A DNA stretch of 17,064 nucleotides from Gammaproteobacteria bacterium (GTDB lineage: Bacteria > Pseudomonadota > Gammaproteobacteria > Pseudomonadales > M0112). The notes beneath the pieces are model-generated. The model saw only the letters and a list, made by a program, of their open reading frames with translations, had not been told where the DNA came from and searched no databases. The number at the start of each line of letters is the position of its first letter. The stretch's first letter is position 1. The stretch spans positions 1-17,064 of the forward strand of contig SBFY01000124.1 of assembly GCA_006227085.1 (NCBI GenBank). The letters run 5' to 3'. A program made the translations under genes and the position numbers. Shown here piece after piece: positions 1 through 6,419 of the stretch.

Positions 1-124
1 CTGGCGGATTAATGATGGCGGCGGCTATAGCGCCGGTAAGTACCAGCCATGAACAGGCAAGCAGTATGCCAGATACCTTCGTTCCGCTATCGGGCCTACC
101 AGTACTGGGGATCGGCCAGGGCAT
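1..124 (-). CDS. possible membrane protein, N-terminal part only (runs off window)
   Basis: A minus-strand frame stays open to the window edge. It has an ATG at 124 (another in frame at 169) and encodes a polar stretch followed by about 20 hydrophobic residues (GILLACSWLVLTGAIAAAII), which looks like a first membrane segment. It would overlap the end of the acetyltransferase gene by about 29 bp. No clear ribosome binding site is visible before 124, and the true start could be further downstream. I cannot assign a family. The open frame may be chance, so confidence is low. Confidence 0.25.
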   Translation of the reverse strand, partial: MPWPIPSTGRPDSGTKVSGILLACSWLVLTGAIAAAIINPP

Positions 125-635
125 CCACGCAACGAGTCGCACCGTGCATGGGTGCGACAGGGCGGCCATCCAGTGACTGTGCGAGCCAGCCTTCCGGTTG
201 GCTCATGGCACAGGGTGCAGCCACTATCTGTTCGCTGATGGGCATGAAACCGGTTTTCCCATAAAACGCCGGGTCGCCATAGGTGAACACCAGCGCAACA
301 CCCAACGATGCCAGCTGTTGCAAGCCGTAACGGATCAGTTGCTGGCCAATACCCGTGCCTTGTACGGGCGTGGCAATGGCGACCGGTGACAGCAGGAAGG
401 CCGTTTGCCCATCCGGCACCCAAAAGCGACTGAAAAAAATGCAGCCAACGATATTGCCATCCGCTGCCCGCGCAACATAGCCGAGCAAGTCTTGCGGCGG
501 CGTGCCTGCCACCAGTGCCGAAACCAGTTGGCCAATGCGGCGCCCCTCGGCGTCACCTTCCGATGCGGAGAACACATCGGTAAACAATGCGATGACGGCT
601 TGGGTATCTGCTGCGTTGAAGCGCGAAAAGTCCAT
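96..635 (-). CDS. GNAT-family N-acetyltransferase
   Basis: Predicted 179-residue cytoplasmic acetyltransferase of the GCN5-related (GNAT) superfamily, which transfers an acetyl group from acetyl-CoA to an amine; the substrate cannot be read from sequence. The family signature is the core strand followed by the acetyl-CoA loop, here LSPVAIATPVQGTGIGQQL (Q-x-x-G-x-G type), followed by GLQQLASLGVALVFTYGDP and the typical FYGKTGFMP segment of the fold's end. This subfamily resembles predicted N-acetyltransferases such as YhbS. I chose the ATG at 635 because AAGGA lies 7 bases upstream; a longer frame exists to 698 but lacks such a site. It is 68 bp downstream of the DUF3297 gene on the same strand and may be cotranscribed with it. 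Confidence 0.88.
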   Translation of the reverse strand: MDFSRFNAADTQAVIALFTDVFSASEGDAEGRRIGQLVSALVAGTPPQDLLGYVARAADGNIVGCIFFSRFWVPDGQTAFLLSPVAIATPVQGTGIGQQLIRYGLQQLASLGVALVFTYGDPAFYGKTGFMPISEQIVAAPCAMSQPEGWLAQSLDGRPVAPMHGATRCVDALADPQYW

Positions 636-703
636 GGGGTATTCCTTGTAGCGGGTGTATCCGTCTTGCTGCAAGGCAAGCCAGGCAGCGCGAGACAAAT
701 GGC

Positions 704-952
704 TTATTTGTAAAAGACCTCAACCGCCCCTTTCAGCTTGATCAACAGCGGCCGGCCATGGCGGTCGAGCGCTTTAGGCGAGGGGATCTTCACCCAGCCT
801 TCACTGATGCAGTATTCCTCGACATTGGTGTGTTCCTTGCCATTCAGGCGAATGCCGATCGTGTGCTCAAAAATGGCTTCCACATGGTGCGGGCTGGACG
901 GGTTGCACGACAGGCGATCAGGCAGGGCGGGCAGTGAGGAGGTGTCGTTCAT
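704..952 (-). CDS. DUF3297 family protein
   Basis: An 82-residue soluble protein of the DUF3297 family, common in proteobacteria and without an established function. Recognisable family features are the PDRLSCNPSSPHH opening, GIRLNGKEHTNVEEYCISEGW in the middle and the GRPLLIKLKGAVEVFYK ending. The length is full for the family. The gene precedes the GNAT acetyltransferase on the same strand. Some database entries call relatives glutathione peroxidase, but there is no catalytic motif of that family here. No signal peptide or membrane segment is visible. Confidence 0.9.
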   Translation of the reverse strand: MNDTSSLPALPDRLSCNPSSPHHVEAIFEHTIGIRLNGKEHTNVEEYCISEGWVKIPSPKALDRHGRPLLIKLKGAVEVFYK

Positions 953-1100
953 GTGGCTAACCAGTGATTTGCTGATGGGAAGTTCATTCTAAAGGAAATG
1001 TTACCCTGGCCCCAGTTGTTCCACTCAATTACGATAGAAAAGGCCATGAAGGGGGTTAGGGGGTTTGCGAGTTCGGGTTGATGACCTGTTAGCTGTCATG
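953..1100. other. intergenic stretch, no gene seen
   Basis: Between the start of the DUF3297 gene and the end of the orphan minus-strand gene. It presumably holds the promoter of the DUF3297 gene. The only clear structure is one arm of the 12-bp inverted repeat (1087-1098) that brackets the orphan gene. Confidence 0.5.
1087..1098. repeat. 12-bp inverted repeat, arm 1 (TGTTAGCTGTCA)
   Basis: TGTTAGCTGTCA lies here. Its exact reverse complement TGACAGCTAACA lies at 1537-1548. On the strand of the enclosed gene, this arm begins 2 bases after the stop codon. The core GTTAGCT differs from the integron consensus GTTRRRY at one position. Confidence 0.75.
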
Positions 1101-1526
1101 TCACATCACAACCGAGAAATTGAACTTGGCGCCCACTTCGCTCGCCTTCTTTGCATACTCAATGCTCTCGGACAGCTCAGCAACGACCACGTCATAGTCG
1201 CTCGTTATTACACCAAATCTCGGCTTCTCAGAACTGATTACAGCAAGGAGTCCATTGAGAATCGCGAGTGCGTCATCGGCCGATTTCCACACTCCCTCGT
1301 GCGCCATTAGCTCCTTCGTCGATTTCATTCCATCAGGCAGCTCGTCGTCGCCCATGTTGAATTCGATATCGGTGTGATCGAGCAGGCTGGAAAACGGTTC
1401 TACCTTCGCGGCACTCGCTAATTTGTCGAGCTTTTCCGTGTGCTTGTACAGTGCCCATTTGTCACTTTCGTCTGATGCCACCTCGCCATTATTGAGGAGA
1501 TGGTTCGCCCAAAGAACAGTGCTCAT
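1101..1526 (-). CDS. orphan hypothetical protein (cassette-like gene)
   Basis: A 141-residue acidic, soluble protein with no signal peptide or membrane segment. I cannot assign it to a named family; conserved-looking motifs include DKWALYKHTEKLDKL near residues 22-36 and the C-terminal GAKFNFSVVM. The ATG at 1526 has a good ribosome binding site (AGGAG, 7 bases upstream). The gene stands alone, its GC content looks lower than the neighbouring genes by eye, and it is bracketed by a perfect 12-bp inverted repeat (1087-1098 and 1537-1548) that lies 2 bases from the stop and about 10 bases from the start. This compact architecture suggests a mobile cassette or a recently acquired gene. Coding status is well supported; function is unknown. 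Confidence 0.75.
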   Translation of the reverse strand: MSTVLWANHLLNNGEVASDESDKWALYKHTEKLDKLASAAKVEPFSSLLDHTDIEFNMGDDELPDGMKSTKELMAHEGVWKSADDALAILNGLLAVISSEKPRFGVITSDYDVVVAELSESIEYAKKASEVGAKFNFSVVM

Positions 1527-1536
1527 GGATTTCTCC

Positions 1537-1548
1537 TGACAGCTAACA
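1537..1548. repeat. 12-bp inverted repeat, arm 2 (TGACAGCTAACA)
   Basis: Exact reverse complement of 1087-1098, located just upstream of the ribosome binding site of the orphan gene. It is followed on the plus strand by an 18-bp palindrome and a second hairpin, giving a stretch of about 60 bp (AGCTAAC at 1541 to GTTATAA at 1593) that has the size, but not the clear internal pairing, of an integron attC site. Confidence 0.75.
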
Positions 1549-1555
1549 TTTGATT

Positions 1556-1573
1556 CAACGACAGCTGTCGTTG
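1556..1573. repeat. perfect 18-bp palindrome CAACGACAGCTGTCGTTG
   Basis: The sequence equals its own reverse complement over 18 bases. It sits about 30 bp upstream of the start codon of the orphan gene, where it could be an operator, a cruciform or the core of a recombination site. Its outer half TGTCGTT recurs at 1590-1596. Confidence 0.8.
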
Positions 1574-1587
1574 CTACAGTTTTCCTT

Positions 1588-1615
1588 GTGTCGTTATAAC
1601 GCCTTATAGCGACAC
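1588..1615. repeat. 28-bp imperfect palindrome (12-bp arms, 4-base loop)
   Basis: Arms GTGTCGTTATAA (1588-1599) and TTATAGCGACAC (1604-1615) match at 11 of 12 positions around the loop CGCC. It lies about 60 bp beyond the stop of the membrane protein gene read on the minus strand. No T-run follows on either strand, so it is not a standard intrinsic terminator. Confidence 0.7.
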
Positions 1616-1677
1616 CGCTGATTTCCCTGAAAGTATCCTTCGATCAACGGTTTGGGCGCAAGCATTGGTTTTGTGGC

Positions 1678-2043
1678 TTAGCGCGGCCACGGCCAGACCA
1701 ATAGCGGCAAGGCCATGATGGGCGCGAACAGCCACAGCAAGGTTGTATCCAACTGGGGTATTTTGAGGAACGCGCCTACCAAGACGATATCCAGCAGCAG
1801 GCTTATCACCCACGAGGTAACGCGAAAGGCGTGCTCGTCGGTTGGCGACAAACGGAACAGTGAGCTGCCGGGGTGGCGAACGGAATAGCTCGTGCCGAGG
1901 GTGATCAGGCAGCCCAGCAGGAACAAGGTGACCTCTGCCGGAACGGTGGCGGGTGCGGCGATGTTGATAAGTACGCATATGGCCAGCAGGCCAGCCAAGC
2001 CATTGATCAGGTGCTTCCAACAGGCGGGCGCTGTTGCACTCAC
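1678..2043 (-). CDS. small integral membrane protein, unknown function
   Basis: A hydrophobic protein of about 121 residues with three to four predicted membrane segments (around HLINGLAGLLAICVLINIAA, VTLFLLGCLITLGTSY, VISLLLDIVLVGAFL and LLWLFAPIMALPLLVW). I do not recognise a family. The start is uncertain. A GTG at 2043 overlaps the stop codon of the upstream dioxygenase gene by 4 bases (GTGA), a usual sign of translational coupling, and I prefer it. An ATG at 2097 would add 18 residues (MLVLRRRHEPAAADTDVA) and a 58-bp overlap. Neither has a clear ribosome binding site. It is the last gene of the asparagine synthase/dioxygenase unit. Confidence 0.65.
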   Translation of the reverse strand: MSATAPACWKHLINGLAGLLAICVLINIAAPATVPAEVTLFLLGCLITLGTSYSVRHPGSSLFRLSPTDEHAFRVTSWVISLLLDIVLVGAFLKIPQLDTTLLWLFAPIMALPLLVWPWPR

Positions 2044-3080
2044 AGCAACATCGGTATCTGCTGCAGCGGGCTCATGCCGGCGGCGAAGAACCAGCATTCA
2101 ATCGCGTAGCGGTTGTGGCGCATGGTCGGTGACCAGGCGGTGCGGTGCAGGTTCATGTGATCAAAGAACAGTGCATCGCCGGCTTTGAATGCAGGCCGCA
2201 CGGCTGGTGCATCGGGGTAGGCTTCCGGCACCAGTGCAGGGCCAACGGTCCAGTCGAAACGCGCGCCATGGGTGCCGGTCGGTGTGATGTGGTCGAGTCG
2301 CTTCGGCACGATGTCGATACCGGGCGTGTCAGAGTCACCGCCGCAGTCGCTCAGTGCAATCCACAGATTCACGCTGCGCACATCTTCACCCATGAAGCGG
2401 CCATCCTGGTGCCAGTCCGGTTCACCCTCGAGCGGCGCAACGCGGCGCAACACCCATTTGCGCACCGACACGCAAGGCGTGTCGCCGAGATAGTCTTGCA
2501 AGATCATGCGCAAACCCAGTTGGCGGTACAACTCCATCACATGCGCCATGCCGCGCGGTGAATCCGCCGCCCAGATGCCGCCGGTGTCGGCAATGAACTT
2601 GCGACCGACACCGAGTTTATATTTGTTGTTGAGGTAAGGCAGTGGTGCAAACCACGGCGTCGGTGTGCGTTTGCCTTGTGCAAACGCTTCCTTGCCGGCG
2701 AGCGCCTTATCAATGTCATCTTTCAGTTGCGTGATGATGTGATCCGGTACCAGTTGCCGCACCAGCAGGCTGCCGTGATGCAGCACGCCGCTCGCCAGTG
2801 CGTGTGCATCGAGTTGCGCGGCGGTGATTTCGGGGATGCCGGTAACATCGGCAAACACATCATCGGTGTAAGGCGGCCATGCGGCCTGGCTCTCTGGCCA
2901 GTTGCCGTTTTCATAACCTTGCAGGCGCAATTCAATCAGCCGTTGCTCGCGGGCAAGGTCGGGCTGTTCGCGGTTGGCGGCACCCAAGGTATCAATGGCC
3001 TCGGCCCACTGGCCTTGCGCGGCGAGTTGGTTGGCCGTATGGATGGCGGCGTCTGTGCTGGTGTCGGGGGCTTGCGTCAT
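2040..3080 (-). CDS. phytanoyl-CoA dioxygenase (PhyH)-like Fe(II)/2-oxoglutarate enzyme
   Basis: Predicted non-haem iron oxygenase of 346 residues, of the PhyH type, which hydroxylates a small molecule with O2 and 2-oxoglutarate. The iron-binding facial triad is visible: H224 and D226 in WHQDGRF, and a distal histidine at about 312 in HMNLHRT. R324 in RYAIE is placed to bind 2-oxoglutarate. The first 65 residues are helical and TPR-like (AAQGQWAEAIDTLGAANREQ), an N-terminal addition to the basic domain. The ATG at 3080 is preferred over an upstream TTG at 3116. The gene lies 93 bp downstream of the asparagine synthase gene and overlaps the following membrane protein gene by 4 bases if that gene starts at 2043. 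The substrate is unknown; proximity to asnB suggests an amino-acid or amide product, but this is inference. Confidence 0.85.
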   Translation of the reverse strand: MTQAPDTSTDAAIHTANQLAAQGQWAEAIDTLGAANREQPDLAREQRLIELRLQGYENGNWPESQAAWPPYTDDVFADVTGIPEITAAQLDAHALASGVLHHGSLLVRQLVPDHIITQLKDDIDKALAGKEAFAQGKRTPTPWFAPLPYLNNKYKLGVGRKFIADTGGIWAADSPRGMAHVMELYRQLGLRMILQDYLGDTPCVSVRKWVLRRVAPLEGEPDWHQDGRFMGEDVRSVNLWIALSDCGGDSDTPGIDIVPKRLDHITPTGTHGARFDWTVGPALVPEAYPDAPAVRPAFKAGDALFFDHMNLHRTAWSPTMRHNRYAIECWFFAAGMSPLQQIPMLL

Positions 3081-3147
3081 GCCAGCAGCATACCGAGCGG
3101 CCGTGGCGAAAGCCAATAGTGGCAGTGGTTTTGTTGATGCATCACAA

Positions 3148-3163
3148 GCCCGCGCCAGCGGGC
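3148..3163 (-). other. GC-rich hairpin after asparagine synthase gene
   Basis: GCCCGC and GCGGGC form a 6-bp stem around a 4-base loop, starting about 10 bases beyond the asnB-like stop codon. There is no U-run on the minus-strand transcript, so it more likely affects mRNA stability or attenuates read-through than acts as a full terminator. Confidence 0.35.
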
Positions 3164-3173
3164 CTTGCGGCTT

Positions 3174-4961
3174 TTATGGCGCAGGTGCTGTGCGCCCGGC
3201 GATGAACTGGCGGTGCAGGATGTGCACGGTCATCACATAGAACAGTTGCCGGTCGATGCGCCGGGCCAACCGCAGGCGATCGGGCAGGCAGGCGCGCAAG
3301 CATCGCAGCAAGCGGATGGTGATGGGCGAATACACGCCGGCTTCCTGCACGCAGGCGGCTGACAGGTAATCGTCCATCAGGCGATCCAGGGTGGCGTGGC
3401 GTCCCTTGCGCAGGACCAGTGGCGGGGCCCGGTAACCCCGTTTGGGGCGCTGGTAGACAGCTGGCGGAATGATGTCGCGCACGGTGTCACGCAGGATGGC
3501 CTTGTCAGCACACTGGCCGGGACCAGGGTGCTCACGATATTTCCATTGCGGCGGGATGCGGAAAGCGAATGCCAGCAAATGATGATCCAGCATCGGCACC
3601 CGGCCTTCCAGCGAGTGCGCCATTTCACTGCGATCACCGATCAGTGTCAGGATATACGACAGCAGTCGTCCACGGATGGAAAAGTATTGTTTCTGCAATA
3701 GCGGGTCAGGGTTGGCCGGCCTGGCTTCGAGCGCTGTACAGGAGCGATGGCCGACCGCGGTCATCACCAGCCGTGAACGGTGTTCGCGCCGGAACAGCCA
3801 ACGATGCCAGTACGGCGGACGTTGCCGGGAGGGCGTGCGGAAATACGGGTAACCGAGGAATAACTCGTCGCTGCCTTCGCCGCTCAACAGCACTTTCACC
3901 TGTGTGGCGGCGACTTCTGCCAATAATAACTTGCCAACACCGTTCAGGGATTGGGTGGGTAATTCGCTGTGCCAGAGCGCGGTCTCCAGCCGAGCCAGCA
4001 AACCGGCTTCATCACCACGGATGACATGGTGTTGCATGCCGAGCCATGCAGCGGTTTCCTGTGCGGCCCGGCATTCATCCATTTGCGGGGTGTCCGGGAA
4101 AGCAATGCTGAACGCGGGTAAGGGTTGGGGTGCATGCCGGCAGGCCAGGGCGGCAACGGTTGCCGAATCGAGGCCGCCACTGAGCGCAATGCCCACCGGC
4201 ACATCGGCGCGCAGGCGCAAGCGCACACTGTCATCCAGCAGGGCAAACAATTGTTCGCGGGCTGCTGCTTCACTGCCCTCGAAAGGGCTGGCTTCCAGTG
4301 GCAGCGACCAATACGGCAAGCAAGTGACGCTGTGGTCGGCCAGGTCGACGCGCAGGTAATGTGCGGGCGGCACGGCAAGAACGCCATCAAACACACTGTC
4401 GACCCAGGCGGCTGCCTGCATGTCGCGGATGTCGGCGATATTGAATTGCGCCTGCACCAGGCCAGTGGCGAACAGGGCTTTGGCTTCGGAGGCGAACACC
4501 AGGCCGTTATGGTGCCTGGCATAAAACAGCGGTTTGATCCCGAGCCGGTCACGCACGGCCAGCAGGCACTGTTCACGGCGGTCGTATAACAGGAAGGCAA
4601 ATTCGCCACGCAAGTGTTCGAAGAACGACAGGCCGTGTTCACGATAGAGGGCGAGGATCACTTCGCTGTCACTGCGGGTATGGAAGTGATGACCTTGCGC
4701 CTGCAGGGATTCGCGTATGGCTTCGAAACCATACAGCTCGCCATTGCAGGCAATGACGATATCCCCACTGTCACTGCAGAGGGGTTGCTGGCCCGTGGCG
4801 GGATCGATGATGGCCAGTCGTGTGTGGCCGAGTAACAGGGTCTGTTCGGGATTCAGGTACACCCCACGGCCATCCGGCCCGCGGTGCTGCAATTGCTGGA
4901 GCGCGTCATCAATCATGCTGCCTTGCAGGCCAGCCCCGGTGACGCCAACGATACCGCACAT
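3174..4961 (-). CDS. asnB: asparagine synthase (glutamine-hydrolysing)
   Basis: A 595-residue class II glutamine amidotransferase fused to an ATP-dependent synthetase domain. It converts aspartate, glutamine and ATP to asparagine, or a related amide. The start at 4961 gives the required N-terminal MCGIVGV, with Cys2 as the glutaminase nucleophile after removal of Met; an upstream extension of the frame to 5063 is not used. Glutaminase-domain motifs are RLAIID, CNGELYGF and HTRSDSEVI (residues 15-110). The synthetase domain shows the pyrophosphate loop SGGLDS (about 261-266), LLSGEGSDELFLGYPYF and RVPMLDHHLLAFAFRIP. It is longer than E. coli AsnB (554 residues) and nearer in length to the AsnO/exosortase-associated types, so it may amidate a polymer or secondary metabolite. 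It is first in a minus-strand unit with the PhyH-like gene and is divergent from the TauE/SafE gene. Confidence 0.9.
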   Translation of the reverse strand: MCGIVGVTGAGLQGSMIDDALQQLQHRGPDGRGVYLNPEQTLLLGHTRLAIIDPATGQQPLCSDSGDIVIACNGELYGFEAIRESLQAQGHHFHTRSDSEVILALYREHGLSFFEHLRGEFAFLLYDRREQCLLAVRDRLGIKPLFYARHHNGLVFASEAKALFATGLVQAQFNIADIRDMQAAAWVDSVFDGVLAVPPAHYLRVDLADHSVTCLPYWSLPLEASPFEGSEAAAREQLFALLDDSVRLRLRADVPVGIALSGGLDSATVAALACRHAPQPLPAFSIAFPDTPQMDECRAAQETAAWLGMQHHVIRGDEAGLLARLETALWHSELPTQSLNGVGKLLLAEVAATQVKVLLSGEGSDELFLGYPYFRTPSRQRPPYWHRWLFRREHRSRLVMTAVGHRSCTALEARPANPDPLLQKQYFSIRGRLLSYILTLIGDRSEMAHSLEGRVPMLDHHLLAFAFRIPPQWKYREHPGPGQCADKAILRDTVRDIIPPAVYQRPKRGYRAPPLVLRKGRHATLDRLMDDYLSAACVQEAGVYSPITIRLLRCLRACLPDRLRLARRIDRQLFYVMTVHILHRQFIAGRTAPAP

Positions 4962-5116
4962 AACAATCGTGTACCTTGATGCGATGCAGCAAGTCGTGAC
5001 AGGCTTGCCGGCACAATGAACCCTTGTCTTGCAAGCATACCGCCACACCACAGTGGTCGTCACGATGATGTCATGGCAAAACGGTATGATGATGCACGGT
5101 ACCTGGGGGAGCGACG

Positions 5117-5902
5117 ATGATGATGTGGGTGATTTGCCTGGCCGCGTTACTGGTCGCAGGACTGACTCTGTTTTCCGGCTTTGGTTTGGGCAGCCTGTTG
5201 ATGCCGGTGTTCGCGCTGTTCTTCCCGTTGCCGGTGGCGGTAGCGGCCACGGCCGTGGTGCATTTGCTGAACAATGTCTTCAAGGCCGGTTTGCTGTTCC
5301 GCGAGGTTGATCGTGCGGTGTTGCTGCGTTTTGGCGTGCCGGCCATTGTGGCGGCCTTGCCGGGAGCGTTGCTGTTGCTGCAGTTATCGGGGCTGGCGCC
5401 ATGGTGGGTATGGCAGTGGGGCGAGCGGGTGTGTGCCATCACGCCGCTGAAATTCACCATGGGGATATTGATCCTCGGTTTCCTGCTGCTGGAATTGAAA
5501 CCGCTGGGGCGGTTTACGCCGGGCACCCGTGTCTTGTGGATGGGTGGTATTGCCTCCGGTTTTTTTGGTGGCTTGTCCGGGCACCAGGGAGCCTTGCGGG
5601 CCTTGTTCCTGCGCTCCCAGGGCATGACACCGGCGGCGTTCGCCGCGACACAGGCAATGATCGCGATCGGTGTCGATATCACGCGCTTGCTGGTGTACGG
5701 GGTGGCGTTTTTTGCAGTGCAGGCCTCAGCGGTGTCGGAAGCCGGCGTCTGGCCGGTGGTGCTGGCCGCGACGGTGTCGGCGTTTATTGGCAGTTATGCC
5801 GGCAGCCGCTACCTGAAGAAAGTCCGCCATGAATGGGTGCAGGCACTCACGGCGGTGATGCTGGGGCTGGTCGGGATCGGCCTGGCCAGCGGCGTGATCT
5901 AG
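5117..5902 (+). CDS. TauE/SafE (TSUP) family membrane exporter
   Basis: A 261-residue inner-membrane protein with about eight hydrophobic helices, of the sulfite exporter TauE/SafE (TSUP) family, which moves small organic or sulfur-containing anions. The N-terminal repeat (FSGFGLGSLLMPVFALFFPL, then AVAATAVVHLLNNVFKAGLL) and the second-half counterpart (GGIASGFFGGLSGHQGALRA) show the internal duplication typical of the family. Translation starts in an ATGATGATG run; I use the first one, 8-10 bases after GGGGGAG. It is divergent from asnB with a 155-bp shared promoter region. Its stop lies 6 bp from the convergent hypothetical gene, with no terminator between them. The substrate is not predictable. 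Confidence 0.85.
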   Translation: MMMWVICLAALLVAGLTLFSGFGLGSLLMPVFALFFPLPVAVAATAVVHLLNNVFKAGLLFREVDRAVLLRFGVPAIVAALPGALLLLQLSGLAPWWVWQWGERVCAITPLKFTMGILILGFLLLELKPLGRFTPGTRVLWMGGIASGFFGGLSGHQGALRALFLRSQGMTPAAFAATQAMIAIGVDITRLLVYGVAFFAVQASAVSEAGVWPVVLAATVSAFIGSYAGSRYLKKVRHEWVQALTAVMLGLVGIGLASGVI

Positions 5903-5908
5903 CCTGGT

Positions 5909-6292
5909 TTAGCGCAGCTGGATCTTGCCGCCACCGGGCATGCCACCGGCGCCACCGGCACCGGGCACGACGATCTGGCTGGCGGCCTGGCGGCGCATTT
6001 CCTGCAGTTCTTTCAGTGTTTCCTCGAGGCCTTTCTGGGCGGCATCACCAAACTGGGCAACCGCTTCGGCCAGTGACGGGCCGTCGAGCTCGAAGTGGAT
6101 CGGTAATACGCCAGCCGGCGTGTAGACCTGCGCCTGGCCCTGGTACACCACCGGGCGTGAGCTGTCGTCGGCGCCATCGGCGGTGACCGGGGTCATGCGG
6201 CGGATGGTGCCGGCCTTGCCATCGGTGAACACGTCTTCACGGTAGAGGCCGCTGGCATCCAGGCTGAAATCGATCTCGGGCTTGTTGCTCAT
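5909..6292 (-). CDS. conserved hypothetical cytoplasmic protein, Gly-rich tail
   Basis: A 127-residue soluble protein beginning MSNKPEIDFSLDASGLYRED, with an amphipathic helix in the second half (AVAQFGDAAQKGLEETLKEL) and a flexible tail GAGGAGGMPGGGKIQLR. No catalytic motif, signal peptide or membrane segment is seen. I believe similar proteins occur in pseudomonads and relatives, but I know of no assigned function. The ATG at 6292 has GGAG 9 bases upstream. It follows the thioredoxin-like gene on the same strand, separated by 122 bp that contain a 17-bp tandem repeat. Confidence 0.75.
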   Translation of the reverse strand: MSNKPEIDFSLDASGLYREDVFTDGKAGTIRRMTPVTADGADDSSRPVVYQGQAQVYTPAGVLPIHFELDGPSLAEAVAQFGDAAQKGLEETLKELQEMRRQAASQIVVPGAGGAGGMPGGGKIQLR

Positions 6293-6352
6293 GGGCGTGT
6301 TCTCCGGTGGCAGGATCGTGGGCCGCTTACGGTACCGGAAAGCGCCATTCCC

Positions 6353-6419
6353 AGCAAATCAAGGTCAGGAGCAAATCAAGGTCAGGAGCAAATCGGGTCA
6401 GGAGCAAATCAGCATCAGG
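6353..6419. repeat. four-copy ~17-bp tandem repeat (AGCAAATCAAGGTCAGG)
   Basis: Units lie at 6353-6369 and 6370-6386 (identical, 17 bp), 6387-6402 (16 bp, AGCAAATCGGGTCAGG) and 6403-6419 (AGCAAATCAGCATCAGG). The last unit overlaps the stop codon of the thioredoxin-like gene (stop at 6415-6417). The rest fills the gap before the next minus-strand gene. Confidence 0.9.

Noticed and set aside
56..71. Minus-strand match to sigma-54 promoter (TGGCATACTGCTTGCC, GG and GC 10 bases apart)
   Set aside because: It lies within a possible coding frame at the window edge, lacks the G after TGGCAC, has no enhancer-like sites seen, and the gene it would drive is outside the window. Probably chance.
25..423. 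Long minus-strand open frame overlapping the acetyltransferase
   Set aside because: It is an alternative frame of the GNAT gene, rich in Cys, His and Arg with no family resemblance, and has no ribosome binding site.
1049..1061. GTTAGGG within a G-rich run as a possible integron core site
   Set aside because: It lacks the final pyrimidine of GTTRRRY and is in the wrong orientation relative to the nearby inverse core; more likely just a G-rich tract.
4125..4589. Plus-strand open frames within the asparagine synthase gene
   Set aside because: Antisense shadows; the minus frame carries all asparagine synthase motifs.
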